NCBI RefSeq assembly: GCF_964340395.1
Contig: NC_135562.1
Location: 19,199,626 to 19,263,625, forward strand
Reading direction: 5' to 3'
Length of the DNA stretch: 64,000 nucleotides
Source of the DNA: Glandiceps talaboti
Lineage: Eukaryota > Hemichordata > Enteropneusta > Spengelidae
Both the position numbers and the translations under genes were made by a program. Positions 27,160-39,201 of the stretch are shown one piece after another (positions within the stretch are counted from its first letter, which is position 1; each line of letters starts with the position of its first letter). The notes under the pieces are model-generated. The model saw only the letters and a program-made list of their open reading frames with translations, searched no databases and was not told the origin of the DNA.

Positions 27160-27828
27160 TAAACATGATGATGATGAAACACTGTGGCCCTAGAGGCACC
27201 CTTAGGCTTTGTGTCCAATACGTCTGTCCATGTTTTTGTGAGCTCAAGAATAATACTGTAATTATCATTCAGTGAAAAAATCACTCTGGGTCAGTGTGGC
27301 ATTGTAATTCCTGATTTTGTCAGCCTTGCAAATCATTTTTGAGGATTAAACATAGCATATTACAATTTTTTTACATATTACAATCCAATACAAATGTTCA
27401 ACCAAGTGATTGTTGGGGTCTGAAGCTTATTACTAAACAATGGCTGTGGTATTAGATTACTACTAAACTTCACTCAGGTTCAATTTTTCAAATGCGCACC
27501 AATCTGTCCGGCAATTTGTAAATTGAGACGAAAGGGGTTCTCTAAAAATAATATATAAGTATAGTTTTGTATCTTAATGAGTAAAAGGTGTTGAATCTCA
27601 TACAGGGTACTAGAAATCATTATATAGTTTGAGATAAATTAGGCAATCTTGCTGCTGGCCTGTAGAATGTTTCTAGGTTTATAAAACAGTGCCCCAAACT
27701 GTGCTGTGCCTGGGGACTGTGGAAGATACTGTATTTATTTGTTAACAGCAAAAAGAAGTATCAATTAAAGCTGCAAATATAAACCGCTTGGGGCTCTGCA
27801 AACGCAAGTCAATCAGTGCAATGCTTTT
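27160..27828. other. Intron sequence, nothing recognised
   Basis: No exon, RNA gene or repeat terminus seen. The short minus-strand ORF at 27,284-27,078 is the complement of integrase-derived sequence. Confidence 0.4.
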
Positions 27829-28324
27829 TACCTTCCGTAAGGAAGGTGATAATATACCGATGAAGTCTGTGTGTGTGTCTGTATCACGATTACCGAAACA
27901 ACGGCTACATCAATTCAAACGAAATTTCATAGACATGTCCCATAGGGTAATGGCCAGAACTGATTAGGTTTTGGTTTAATGTATCAATAATGGTGACCTA
28001 TACATTGACCTTTATATAATAGTGTACAGTGAGGGCGCGCCACTCAACAAAATCTTGACAATTTTCCCGTAAACTCGTGGTGGGACAGAAGGAAGTTCAA
28101 CACGCACATGCCATATCCCGGGTATGTAGGGGATCATGAAAGCCGAGTGAAGTCGAGGATGGCAAGCTTTCCTGTGCTGAGAATAGGAGGCATGGCGGGC
28201 ATTTCAACAACATTTTTGACAACTATTAACTTTCATTGGGATTTGACGAATCACAGATATAGAGCTAAATTTCTTGCATAAATCATGAAATTCCTTACGG
28301 AAGGCATTCAGTTTAAATCTGGTT
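27829..28324 (+). mobile_element. Palindrome-ended repeat, copy 4 (both ends present, 496 bp)
   Basis: The left end is TACCTTCCGTAAGGAAGGTG. The right end is CCTTACGGAAGGCATTCAG then TTTAAATCTGGTT, ending at 28,324. The left third shares CAATTCAAACGAAATTTC and AACTGATTAGGTTTTGG with copy 2. The middle lacks the 146-bp unit and instead holds unrelated sequence (28,030-28,200). It is the most compact two-ended copy in the window. Confidence 0.7.
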
Positions 28325-28439
28325 ATTTGGAGAAGTTATCATTTTTAAAGTGCCTTAAATACTGGGCGAAGTTTCTTAACATGCCAAGCCAAACATACCC
28401 CGAGAAATGTTATGACATGATCCTTCAGATATAAAATTT

Positions 28440-29018
28440 TGGTGTATGTACTAAGTGTAGTTGGATGGGAGAAATTATACATTTATCAGAAATTTGTAAT
28501 CTAGAAAATGTTTGGAATGCACAACATCGCATAGGATTGCAATCTTTAGGAGTTCAGCACATTGGCTTCAAATTGAATTGGGGAGGAGAAATAATGTAGA
28601 CCGTGATGATAGAATAGTTACTCTTTATGACCTTCATGAGGTCGAGGAAGAATTTCAATTTCTGCAAAACCGTAAATTCCTAACCAATATCCAAATAAGT
28701 ACATTCCGTGATACTTTTACTCTTCTCTATCCTATACAAAGTTATTGGAAATCATGTGTTCTGAAGGCAGTGATACAATCCAAAAACTGGCTGTTTTCTT
28801 TTACCGTACACTATTGTTACTACTGGGTCTGGGATCGCCTAAGCTTTCCAAGTTCCAATAGTAAACTTTTACATTCCACACTGAATTCCACACTCTTGGT
28901 ACCGGAATCTTCGTTAAAACCTGGGGAAAAACTACCTGCAACTCAAGATTTACATTTGGTGGATGTAACTATACGTACACATAATTGTTCATTAGAGAGT
29001 TTCAGTTCAGTACTTTAA
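28440..29018 (+). mobile_element. LINE remnant: C-terminal domain
   Basis: ORF 28,512-29,018 contains SSAHWLQIELGRRNNVDRDD then RIVTLYDLHEVEEEFQFL. This resembles the cysteine/histidine-containing tail of non-LTR reverse transcriptases (HxLxIExGRxxxIxRExRxCxxC...VEDExHFL), but the zinc-ligand cysteines are changed (VTLYDL). The rest of the reverse transcriptase is absent. It may be the 3' end of the same family as the endonuclease piece at 8.6-9.8 kb; the pieces do not overlap, so this cannot be shown. Confidence 0.65.
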
Positions 29019-29218
29019 AATACTTACAATCAAAATACCCATGTTCCTTGGATGTGAATTTGCCCTTTCACCTCTTGCCTCAAAGAGCACAGTCCAAGTC
29101 TCCTTCCAAGTCCGATGAAGTCTGACCAAAATAGAACTATCCTCGTGTATATTTAAATTCCCCATTTTATTCAAATCCAAAATCAGATTCTCTTCATTCC
29201 ATAATATAAATATGGTTA

Positions 29219-29254
29219 ACAAACAAACAATCAAACAAACAAACAAACAAACAA
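29219..29254. repeat. (AAAC)n tract
   Basis: Short AAAC-rich run directly 3' of the LINE remnant and possibly a tail of a retroposed copy on the minus strand. Confidence 0.8.
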
Positions 29255-30580
29255 TCAGTTTATTTCCCTATTTAGGAAAATGTTACAAAATACAGTTAAT
29301 TAGAATCAGAAAACAGCAAGTTAATAACACAACTAGTTAACATTTGCAAGAGGACAGGTGTGAGTGAGAAATTCTCATGAATCGTTCATAAAGCACTAAG
29401 ACATAACTTTTCTGGTAAGATGTTGTTGAAAACCGTTCTCTAAAAAAACAGCACAGTGTTTTTGGGAGAGATCGACTGTGATCTTTTTTATTTGCACATG
29501 TCAAATTTTCTGTTTGTCAACATGCCCAGCACAGTCAGAGAGGAGAAACAGCTATTTCAATGTATTGTAAGAAAATGAATTATACAGGGTCGCATCATAG
29601 TACAGCCGTTTTTTATCTATGGCGTTTTACACAAATTTCACCATTTTGTCAAAAGGTACGGCTTTAACTTAAAACATCAAATACAATAGACTACTTGCAA
29701 TTTTGGCACCTGAACTTCCATGCGAACTTGAAGCCAGCTCAGATCAACGGATCGTATACATGTAAATACATATCTTCTCGTGTTGTTCACCGACATTACT
29801 TAGGTGACACTAAATAAAATGTTACCAACATGAATAAAATAGTATAGTCTAATTCACAAATATTCAATTCTAATCGATGCAAAAATGATCGAATATCTTC
29901 GTTCCCATCGAACTTACACTGATGGGATGACAAAGGGGTTCACTTCAAAACAACACATGACGCAATGTACTAACATTGAAAACTATGTACTCCTCGTTTT
30001 ATTTCATTTTCATTTCATTTGGTTCATCACCATCCACACAGTAACTCAACGCGGTCTTATCTTCTTTCAAAAATCGACCCATGCTTACTGAAGCTCCACC
30101 GTGGTGCCATATTGTCTCTGACTATTTTTGTTTTTGTAAAATAATATCTGAACATGCGCTGAAGAGAATTTTGCCTAGACATGTCTTAGAGTGTGAGTAT
30201 TTTGACATGGGAGCGTGACGTGTTGAATTTACTGCTATGTGTCTATATGTACATGTGCAGTAATTGTCCAGATAAACACAACAATGACAACAAAAATAGC
30301 AACGTTAGTGTTGCGTCTTTTTATGTTGATTGCAACAAGGTTTGTTTGAAAATAAAAACCATCGACTCTCAGTATTATGCTGGAAAGCAAAACATACAAT
30401 CGGACTATGCATTTTTTTTCAAAAAAACAACAACATCATACTGAAGATATTTTATGAAACTAACTTGCTTCTTTATTAGTTAACACCACTTTGAAAGCAT
30501 TTTATATGTTTTCTGTCGTTTCATGACCACACCAGTGGGAGACTCCAGTAAATTGATTAGAGAACACCGGTAACATTTAC
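29255..30580. other. Intron sequence, nothing recognised
   Basis: Unique-looking AT-rich sequence. The ORFs at 29,885 and 30,193 have no domain and no splice context fitting the surrounding gene. Confidence 0.4.
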
Positions 30581-31420
30581 CAGTTTACCGTCCTTAAAAA
30601 GAAGCACAACAGGCAACGCTCGGCAAAATTTTCAATTTATTTTTTTAAATAAATATTGACCCAAAGTTGACGTTTTTGTCCAGTATTTTGCTTCCACCAA
30701 GCATCGATTCACAAGGTATTTTTAAGTCTGTATTCAAAGTTTCATGAACAATTATTGACCGTCAAATTTCTATATGCATGGCCTGTAAAGTCAACAATGT
30801 ATGTTACAGATCTACGGGCCTTGCCGGGCCGACAATATCTACCGGATTACCTTAATGCTCTGGAAATTCATTCAGCAAGGGTAGCATATAAAACAAACAA
30901 AGAGAACACCAAAAATACTAAATAAACATACTGACTTTCGAGGGGTCTCCGCCTATGTGAACGTTGTTGATACGCCTAGATGCTATAGGCAGCTCTGACT
31001 TTGCATTTCTGATTGTAAACACGATCGCTTCAAAACAAAGTCACATGGCTAGAAGCGCAGTGTGTTTTGGGAGTACCCACAGCTTGTGTAGAATGCGGTA
31101 GGACGAAAAAATTCGATCGACGAAATCTATCTGTCTGTTGATTTACATTGCCTCAAAACAAGCTGGTAAAAGAATGAAATTTGCCAATATGAAATATCAT
31201 GCATAAAATATTCATAAATCATGATTTCAACGTCCATTATACCCCCAGGTAAACCCGAGTTCGTAAGCGCAGACCACAACGTATTGTATTGTGGGTAATG
31301 TCTCCTACTGCGTGGGAGTTGGTAGGGGATACCCCATGAAATGAGACGAGAAAGTGTCCCAGGTAAACCAAGAGTTTCAGCAGGCCCCACAGGCCCTCTA
31401 GCTCTGGAACTAATTATCAA
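30580..31420. repeat. Interspersed repeat, partner of 48.9-49.7 kb (inverted)
   Basis: Matches about 48,890-49,680 in reverse complement. Shared strings include TTGCTTCCACC/GGTGGAAGCAA, TTGCCTCAAAACAAG, GAACGTTGTTGATAC and AGGTAAACC. One end is GAGCTCTGGAACTAATTAT-like at about 31,420, matching TAATTAGTTCCAGAGGGCC at about 48,888. The strongly diverged copies suggest an old DNA element of about 0.8 kb. The minus-strand ORF 31,420-31,127 is spurious. Confidence 0.7.
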
Positions 31421-31439
31421 TACAGCAGCTGGTAACGTC

Positions 31440-32150
31440 TGTTTTAATTTATCATTTAATGTGACATTCGTTGCATCTACTTAATGACATATCTACAAGA
31501 TGACCCAACATATCGTGTTAATTAATTGACCTCGCCACGTGTGTCTTGGTTCCATTTCATTCATGTTAACTTGTTTAAAGTTCCATAAAACACTCGTAAC
31601 ACTATCCCCCCCCCCACCCTTTTTGTTTTCTGACCATATTTTATAGGAAGAGTTCAGTGAATATAGGAAAACTATTTAATGGATTATTTTTACTTTTGAT
31701 GAGAATGTTGTTGCTAGAATTTAAAGTCACACGTTTTATAGGTAAAATGTTAATGAAAGATAGGAAAGGTTGATTTCTGTCGTATCAATCCTCTCATCTA
31801 TTTAATACAAAATGTTCAAATTCACTCAAATTCACGCATTTTAACAGGAAAATGTCCAAATCCAATTATCTCAGTATGTTCAAAGTCACTTATCTTAATA
31901 ATAAAATTAAAATCTAGTAACTTTATAGTGAAATGTAAACATTATGACATCAAAAGGTAAAATTATCAAAATCTGTACTCACATGTCAAAATTCAAAGTC
32001 AACAATCATTAATCAATATTACAGTTGTATGCAAAAAAAATAAGTTTGTGAACCAAGTTTAATGTAAGGGATTATATGTTCGTTCTAGTGAAGATACATA
32101 TACATTTACGTCTTTAATTCTAATTCATATTTAATAATAACGTAATCGAA
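31440..32150. other. Intron sequence, nothing recognised
   Basis: Has a C-run at 31,605-31,615 and several TCAAATTCAC/GTCCAAAT strings at 31,800-31,990 suggestive of a decayed short repeat. No coding frame. Confidence 0.4.
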
Positions 32151-33790
32151 TTTTACCTGCCATGTTCGTGAGATACCCAGATGGCCTGGGGTGTAAAGAT
32201 TGTAAGGATTTCGGAATTACTACTTATTAACTGTCTTACACAATTAGGACCTTCTACCGACTTGCCAGTTGGGGACCAATAATGATAAAGCACATTGTTC
32301 AAGATGACACAATTTTCACCGCTTTGTATACATTTCTGAGCATTCTTCACATTTAGTTAAATTATTGGCATCAAATGCTTAGTGTCGTTAGTGTCGTCTT
32401 TGTCACTTTAAAAGTTCATGGCATCAGAAAAGTCAATAGACGAAGTGTAAACATCATGCAACTTCTTATTGCTGTCAGTGGTATTAGACGATCCATATAC
32501 AGTTCTGATGTCTGTTAATGACTCGTCTTGTTTGTCATTCATCTAGTAAGTTGTGACTGATCAGGTTGGTGAATGTGTGTAGAATTTACTACACCTGTAC
32601 TTCAGCTTTCAGACGTAGTGAAATCCGAATTTTGACATTTTTCAGGTGGCTATTTGCCATGTGATAAACAACCTTCATACAGAATTTTGGCACCTGTTTT
32701 ATATACAATGTCAAACGTGTATCCCTGAACTTTCAATCCATTTGACTAACCTTACGCTTGGAGCCTTCATTTTGAATAGGTAGATCGAATTTCAACGATC
32801 AGTGATTATTGTGAAAATGTTTTCTCGTAAATAAGAGTCACTTTGAGCTAAAGTATTAATCAGAGCACGATCGCCGTGCATGCTCTGTGCAACTGTAATT
32901 TCATTATGCCAAATTGACAGTTAGATCGCCTTAACATATGGCTCTTTCTGCACCATCCAGAACATGTGCTGGTATGAAACCCAAAACTAATACTGTTTCC
33001 TAACACGTCAGTATATATTTGAACATTCTCCGAACCATGGGGAGGCTAGTATCGATCGGATCGGCTTTGATGTTAATGCCTGTTTTAACATGTTGGCTTG
33101 CTGAAAATCACTGTCCCAATTTATTGCTTGCCCTTAACAAGCAGTTTATGTAAAGGAGCAGCTATCTTTGTAAATATTCAAATAAATCATTTATAGAAAC
33201 AAGCCCAGCCTAAAAAGGATTGAAACTGTGAACCATTCTTTGGAGAAATTCGCAATTACATCAACTTTCGTTGGAGCAGACGATATATCATTTATATTCA
33301 AGATATGACCCAGAAATTTAACCTCTCTTTTCCTAACTATTTTGGGAGGCCTAATTTCAAATTTGCATTAAATAACCTACAAGGAAAGTGTCAAGGTGTT
33401 GGAGATCTCGTAAAACATCTTGCCGAATATGAAAATATTATCCAAATATGTTGACAGTTTCCGAAAGTAAATTTCTAAAAAGCAAAGTTCATAGTTCACT
33501 GAAACAATGCGCTAGAATTTTGCAAACCTTGCAGCAGTGTTTTGAATTCATTCATCATATCGTGCGTGGAGAGGTATTTTGAAGATTGGCTATAAAGCTT
33601 TTATTTTTGCCAAAATAATACATTCACATCAAGGGGTATTACGATTTTCCGAGATGGGCACATGCTTGAATAGCAACGGATAAATAGTTTCTGACAAATC
33701 AACAACGGCGTTATGCTGTTTCAGGATATCCATCCCAATAATGAAATCCCAGCTTAAATTCTTAATTAACTGCAACGGAGTGTTATTAGT
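32150..33790 (-). mobile_element. Decayed Ty3/gypsy-type LTR retrotransposon (protease, RT and integrase fragments)
   Basis: Three minus-strand pieces occur in pol order. At 33,775-33,633 LSWDFIIGMDILKQHNAVVD then LSETIYPLLF matches the C-terminal half of a retropepsin. At 33,350-33,030 VKFLGHILNINDISSAPTKV, and later FQQANMLKQALTSKPIR, match the end of the reverse transcriptase and the connection to RNase H. At 32,350-32,153 GENCVILNNVLYHYWSPTGK then RQLISSNSEIL matches the segment leading into the integrase zinc finger. Stops and large deletions separate the pieces and no LTR was recognised, so it is inactive. Confidence 0.75.
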
Positions 33791-33917
33791 TGATTTTCAA
33801 AATATACAGGAAGTGTAACAAGACTCAAAATGACCATGGTAAATTTATGTATTTATCCGATAATTCACAAATATCTTTAAGATGCTTAATACATATTTCT
33901 ATCTTCTCTAAATCAAG

Positions 33918-34214
33918 TGCCTTTTCTCGAATATATGGCATTTCTGGGAGGCAGTCATAACAGTATGAGCGCAGTGTTTGCAGATGAACAGGAACTTACG
34001 CGAGACGATTTATCTTGCACACCGGCAGAATTGACGAAAGAGATGCTCAAAGGGAGTTACTCGGATTTTATTTGGTTAGACTTCAGCGGTGACTGGTTTA
34101 CTTGGGTTAACGTTTATTGTCACTTGTATGTGGATACTATTAAGCTTGTTAGTCGCCGAGACATGCATATTTTTCAGCTTCAAATCATTGAACTCGAAGT
34201 CTATACTGATTACG
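33918..34214 (+). CDS. Mosaic gene, exon: second galactose-binding-like module
   Basis: Acceptor TCTTCTCTAAATCAAG at 33,917 and donor TTACG|GTAAGT at 34,215, both phase 1, 297 bp. Key segment: YSDFIWLDFSGDWFTWVNVY, then VDTIKLVSRRDM and FQLQIIELEVY. The run of an aromatic-rich strand, a V.V strand, an S/N-RRD turn and a final strand resembles the second half of fucolectin-type galactose-binding domains (WW.VDLG...V.V.NR.D...FEVYVG). The typical DLG and cysteine pairs are poorly kept, so the call is tentative. It lies immediately beside the protease end of the gypsy remnant, but on the opposite strand. Confidence 0.55.
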
Positions 34215-34255
34215 GTAAGTGAACTCTTTGCAAATTTATATATTTCCTAAAAGCT

Positions 34256-37200
34256 ATCATTAGAATAGCACTGTTTGCCACTGATGTCATTTTGTATTAT
34301 ATGGACTTAGAATAGCGCTGTCTACTGCTGATGTCACATTGTATTGACTTAGAGTAGCACTGTCTGCCACTGATGTCACTTTGTATTGTATGGACGTAGA
34401 ATAGCACTGTCTGCCACTGATGTCACTTTGTATTGTACTGACTTAGAATAACACTGTCTACTGCTGATGTCACATTGTATTGACTTAGAATAGCACTGTC
34501 TGCCACTGATATCACATTGTATTGTATGGACGTAGAATAGCACTGTCTGCCACTGATGTCACATTGTATTGTATGGAATTAGAATAGCACTGTCTGCCAT
34601 TGATGTCATTTTGTATTGTATGAACGTAGCATAGCACTGTCTGCCACTGATGTCAATCTGTATTGTATGGACTTAGAATAGCACTGTCTACTGCTGATGT
34701 CACATTGTATTGCCTTAGAATAGCACTGTCTACTGCTGATGTCACATTGTATTGGCTTAGAATAGCACTGTCTGCCACTGATGTCACTTTGTATTGCCTT
34801 AGAATAGCACCGTCTGCCACTGATGTCACTTTGTATTGTATTGACTTAGAATAACACTGTCAACTGCTGATGTCATTTTGTATTGTATTGACTTAGAATA
34901 GCACTGTCTGCCACTGATGTCATTTTGTATTGTATGAACGTAGCATAGCACTGTCTGCCACTGATGTCAATCTGTATTGTATGGACTTAGAATAGCACTG
35001 TCTACTGCTGATGTCACATTGTATGGACTTAGAATAGCACTGTCTACTGCTGATGTCACATTGTATTGGCTTAGAATAGCACTGTCTGCCACTGATGTCA
35101 CTTTGTATTGCCTTAGAATAGCACCGTCTGCCACTGATGTCACTTTGTATTATATTGTATTGACTTAGAATAACACTGTCAACTGCTGATGTCATTTTGT
35201 ATTGTATTGACTTAGAATAGCACTGTCTGCCACTGATGGCATTTTGTCTTGTATGGACTTAGAATAGCACTGTCTGCCACTGATATCACTTTGTATTCTG
35301 TGGACTTAGAATAGCACTGTCTGCTACTGATGTCACTTTGTATTGTGTGGACTTAGAATAGCAGTGTCTGCCACTGATGTCACTTTGTATTGTGTGGACT
35401 TAGAATAGCACTGTCTGCCACTGATGTCACTTTGTATTGTGTGGACTTAGAATAGCACTGTCTGCCACTGATGTCACTTTGTATTGTATGGACTTAGAAT
35501 AGCACTGTCTGCCACTGATGTCATTTTGTCTTGTATGGACTTAGAATAGCACTGTCTGCCACTGATGTCATTTTGTCTTGTATGGACTTAGAATAGCACT
35601 GTCTGCCACTGATGTCATTTTGTATTGTATTGACTTAGAATAGCACTGTCTGCCACTGATGTCACTTTGTATTGTATGGACATAGAATAGCACTGTCTGC
35701 CACTGATGTCATTTTGTATTGTATTGACTTAGAATAGCACTGTCTGCCACTGATGTCATTTTGTATTGTTATGACATAGAATAACACTGTCTGCCACTGA
35801 TGTCACATTGTATTGACTTAGAATAGCACTGTCTGCCACTGATGTCATTTTGTATTGTTATGACATAGAATAGCACTGTCTGCCACTGATGTCACATTGT
35901 ATGGACATAGAATAGCACTGTCTGAGACTGATATCACTTTGTATTGTATGAACGTAGAATAGCACTGTCTGCCACTGATGTCACTTTGATTTGACTTAGA
36001 ATAGCACTGTCTGCCACTGATGTCACATTGTATTGTATGGACTTAGAATAGTACTGTCTGCCACTGATGTCACATTGCATTGTATGGACTTAGAATAGTA
36101 CTGTCTGTAACTGATGTCACTTTGTATTGTATGGAGTTAGAATAGCACTGTCTGCCACTGATGTCACATTGTATTTCATGGAGTTAGAATAGCACTGTCT
36201 GCCACTGGTGTCACATTATATTGTATGGACTTAGAATAGCACTGTCTGCCACTGATGTCACATTGTATTGTATGGACTTAGAATAGCACTGTCTGCCACT
36301 GATGTCACTTTGTATTGTATGAATGTAGAATAGTACTGTCTGCCACTGATATCACTTTGTATTGTATGAACGTAGAATAGCACTGTCTGCCACTGATGTC
36401 ACTTTGTATTGCCTTAGAATAGAAGTGTCTGCCACTGGTGTCACACTGTATTGACTTAGAATAGCACCGTCTGCCACTGATGTCACTTTGTATTGACTTA
36501 GAATATCACTGTCTGCCACTGATGTCACATTGTATTGTATTGACTTAGAATAGCATAGTCTGCCACTGATGGCACTTTGTATTGTATGGACTTAGAATAG
36601 CACTGTCTGCCACTGATGTCACTTTGTATTGTATGGACTTAGAATAGCACTGTCTGCCACTGATGTCATTATGTATTGTATGGACTTAGAATAGCACTGT
36701 CTGCCACTGATGTCACATTATATTGTATGGACTTAGAATAGCACTGTCTGCCACTGATGTCACATTGTATTGTATGGACTTATAATAGCACTGTCTGCCA
36801 CTGATGTCACTTTGTATTGCTTTAGAATAGAAGTGTCTGCCACTGGTGTCACATTGTATTGACTTAGAATAGCACTGTCTGCCACTGATGTCATATTGTA
36901 TTGTATGGACTTAGAATAGCATAGTCTGCCACTGATATCACATTGTATTGATTTAGAATAGCACTGTCTGCCACTGATGTCACATTGTATTGTATGGACT
37001 TAGAATAGCACTGTCTGCCACTGATGTCACTTTGTATTGTATGAATGTAGAATAGTACTGTCTGCCACTGATATCACTTTGTATTGTATGAACGTAGAAT
37101 AGCACTGTCTGCCACTGATGTCACTTTGTATTGCCTTAGAATAGAAGTGTCTGCCACTGGTGTCACACGTACTGTATTGACTTAGAATAGCACCGTCTGC

Positions 37201-37715
37201 CACTGATGTCACTTTGTATTGACTTAGAATATCACTGTCTGCCACTGATGTCACATTGTATTGTATTGACTTAGAATAGCACTGTCTGCCACTGATGCCA
37301 CTTTGTATGGTAGTGACTTAGAATAACACTGTCTACTGCTGATGTCATTTTGTATTGTATCGACTTAGAATAGCACTGTCTGCCACTGATGTCATTTTGT
37401 ATTGTATTGACTTAGAATAGCACTGTCTGCCACTGATATCACTTTGTATTGACTTAGAATAGCACTGTTTGCCACTGATGTCATTTTCTCTTGTATGGAC
37501 TTAGAGTAGCACTGTCTGCCACTGATGTCACATTGTATTGTATGGACTTAGAATAGTACTGTCTACTGCTGATGTCATTTTGTATTGTATCGACTTATAA
37601 TAGCACTGTCTGCCACTGATGTCATTTTGTATTGCATTGACTTAGAATAGCAGTGTCTGCCACTGATGTCACACTGTATTGACTAAAGAATACCACTGTC
37701 TACCACTTATTTCAC
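34256..37715. repeat. 3.4 kb tandem array of about 42-47-bp units
   Basis: Roughly 75 head-to-tail units built on AGAATAGCACTGTCTGCCAC then TGATGTCAC/ATTTTGTATTG(TATGG)ACTT. Length variation comes mainly from presence or absence of a TATGG/TATTG block. Subfamilies are visible, for example a CTACTGCTGATG variant and a GAAGTGTCTGCCACTGGTG variant, and segments such as 34,640-34,860 and 34,940-35,170 are repeated as blocks. The array lies wholly within the intron before the kringle exon. The ORFs crossing it are artefacts. Confidence 0.97.
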
Positions 37716-37834
37716 ATTTGAGACTTAATACGATTATATATTGAACTATACCATGTCCGCAATACACATTCAATCTTCAGGCAGTGTTCAGTAATTACAA
37801 GCAGGGCCACAGGGAGCTCAGGCTCAGTTAGTTT

Positions 37835-37991
37835 TGTTTACAAATACAAACAAGTAAACAAACAAAATACAAACAAACAAATAAGTCAGTAAGTAAGTAA
37901 ACAAATAAACATACACAAACAAACAAACAAATAAACAAACAAAAATGATTAAACCGACAAATGAGTAGATACATACATGAGTAAACAGCAA

Positions 37992-38067
<76 letters not shown>
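37835..38067. repeat. (AAAC)n-like tract followed by (AG)n
   Basis: An imperfect AAAC/AAAT/AAGT run at about 37,835-37,985, then a pure (AG)36-like tract at 37,996-38,067. Together with (GTA)n at 38,150 it fills the space between the tandem array and the kringle exon. Confidence 0.95.
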
Positions 38068-38069
<2 letters not shown>

Positions 38070-38539
38070 TGGAGGGAGACCAGCTGCGATCGTCATATGA
38101 CCCACAATACGAACAATGCTACCAAGTCTAGCACGTGTCTATTGTAATAGTAGTAGTAGTAGTACATCATGCTGCTACTGTTTACACCATTAACAAAGTA
38201 AGGGGCAGACAGTGTGTAAGTGATGGTTGCCTGTTATCTTTATTGTGTTTATCTCAACATGAAACCTGGTGATTAGGCCACTGATGATCTTTATAGTTTG
38301 TTTAATAGTTTGTGCATGGTATGTGGGAAAATTATGTGATGTTTTATTATCAGTAAGGGGGTGTAAAAAATTGTATACGCTTGCGCGCTATCAGTATGTG
38401 TTTTGTTTGTTTGTTCACTTTGTATTAAAAAAACAAACAAAAACAAAATCTTGCGCGAAACCTAAAAACTTCGCGTAGGCTAGGACAAACACTACAGTCT
38501 CTCTGGTTTTGTAGTAGCTTCAACTCAATCTTTTCATAG
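38068..38539. other. Intron 3' part before the kringle exon
   Basis: No gene. A short (TAG)n run lies at about 38,146-38,163. The ORF 38,269-38,478 has no domain. Confidence 0.5.
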
Positions 38540-38812
38540 GAGGCGTCGATGATTGTCATTGGAATACACATGGTAGGGATTATCGTGGTACGCTTGCTAC
38601 AACAGCGTCTGGTAAACCCTGTAGACCATGGAAGGAATATCTAGATGGTAGATACAGTCCAGACATAATAGAATTTCTTTCTGATTTTGGCTTCATCCAA
38701 GAAAACTATTGCAGAACTTTTTTTAATGACCCTAGATATGAGAGACTTTATTGTTCAACGGGTGATAGTTTGGACTATTGCAACATTGGTCATGGACCTG
38801 GAGAACATTGCG
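38540..38812 (+). CDS. Mosaic gene, exon: kringle module
   Basis: Acceptor TCTTTTCATAG at 38,539 and donor TTGCG|GTAATT at 38,813, both phase 1, 273 bp, no stop. The frame shows all six kringle cysteines in order: DDCHWNTHGRDYRGTLATT, SGKPCRPW, ENYCRTFF, RLYCSTGD, LDYCNIG and GEHC. The DYRGT...T.SG..C..W and NYCR motifs are diagnostic. Kringles bind proteins or lysine-type ligands in extracellular proteins. The WCYT motif is altered to LYCSTGD. No ATG lies suitably in the frame, so the exon is invisible to simple ORF calling. Confidence 0.92.
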
Positions 38813-39078
38813 GTAATTAAAATCTAATTATTTGTTTTAATTCCCACTACATGTACATGTACATATATAACGTATATTCATAAGAACGGTGTGTCCAGCG
38901 TTTCTTTACAAATGATTCAGTTGTCATTGATATATCGTGTGAAAAGGCAGACAGAACAGGAAGACACACAAAAACACATGCACGCACGCACGCACGCACG
39001 GACGGACGGACGGACTCGGGTATAACATAACTTTCTTAACATAAATAAAAACAAATTTGTTCCTTTAATTTATTCCAG

Positions 39079-39201
39079 ACTTCTCAGACATCCATCACTG
39101 TCGTAGTGTAATCTGCTACAATGGAGGTACATGTGTTGTCGTCCATAATAAACCTTCATGTGTATGTCCAATGGGTTACTGTGGAACAAGGTGTGAAACA
39201 C
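39079..39201 (+). CDS. Mosaic gene, exon: EGF-like module
   Basis: Acceptor TTTATTCCAG at 39,078, donor ACAC|GTAGGT at 39,202, phase 1-1, 123 bp. The frame reads HCRSVICYNGGTCVVVHNKP, then SCVCPMGYCGTRCE. This is the EGF signature C-x4-C-x5-C-x8-C-x-C-x8-C with one extra cysteine in the GYCG turn. A calcium-binding consensus is not present. The intron to the kringle exon is only 266 bp, and an (ACGC/ACGG)n microsatellite at about 38,975-39,014 lies in it. Confidence 0.9.

Noticed and set aside
29007-29246. Minus-strand ORF over the AAAC tract
   Set aside because: Antisense of LINE-derived sequence plus simple repeat.
34663-37254. Repeat-protein-like ORFs (RIALSTADVTLY units)
   Set aside because: They arise from unit lengths that happen to be multiples of three inside the 46-bp array, are broken by other unit lengths, and have no splice context.
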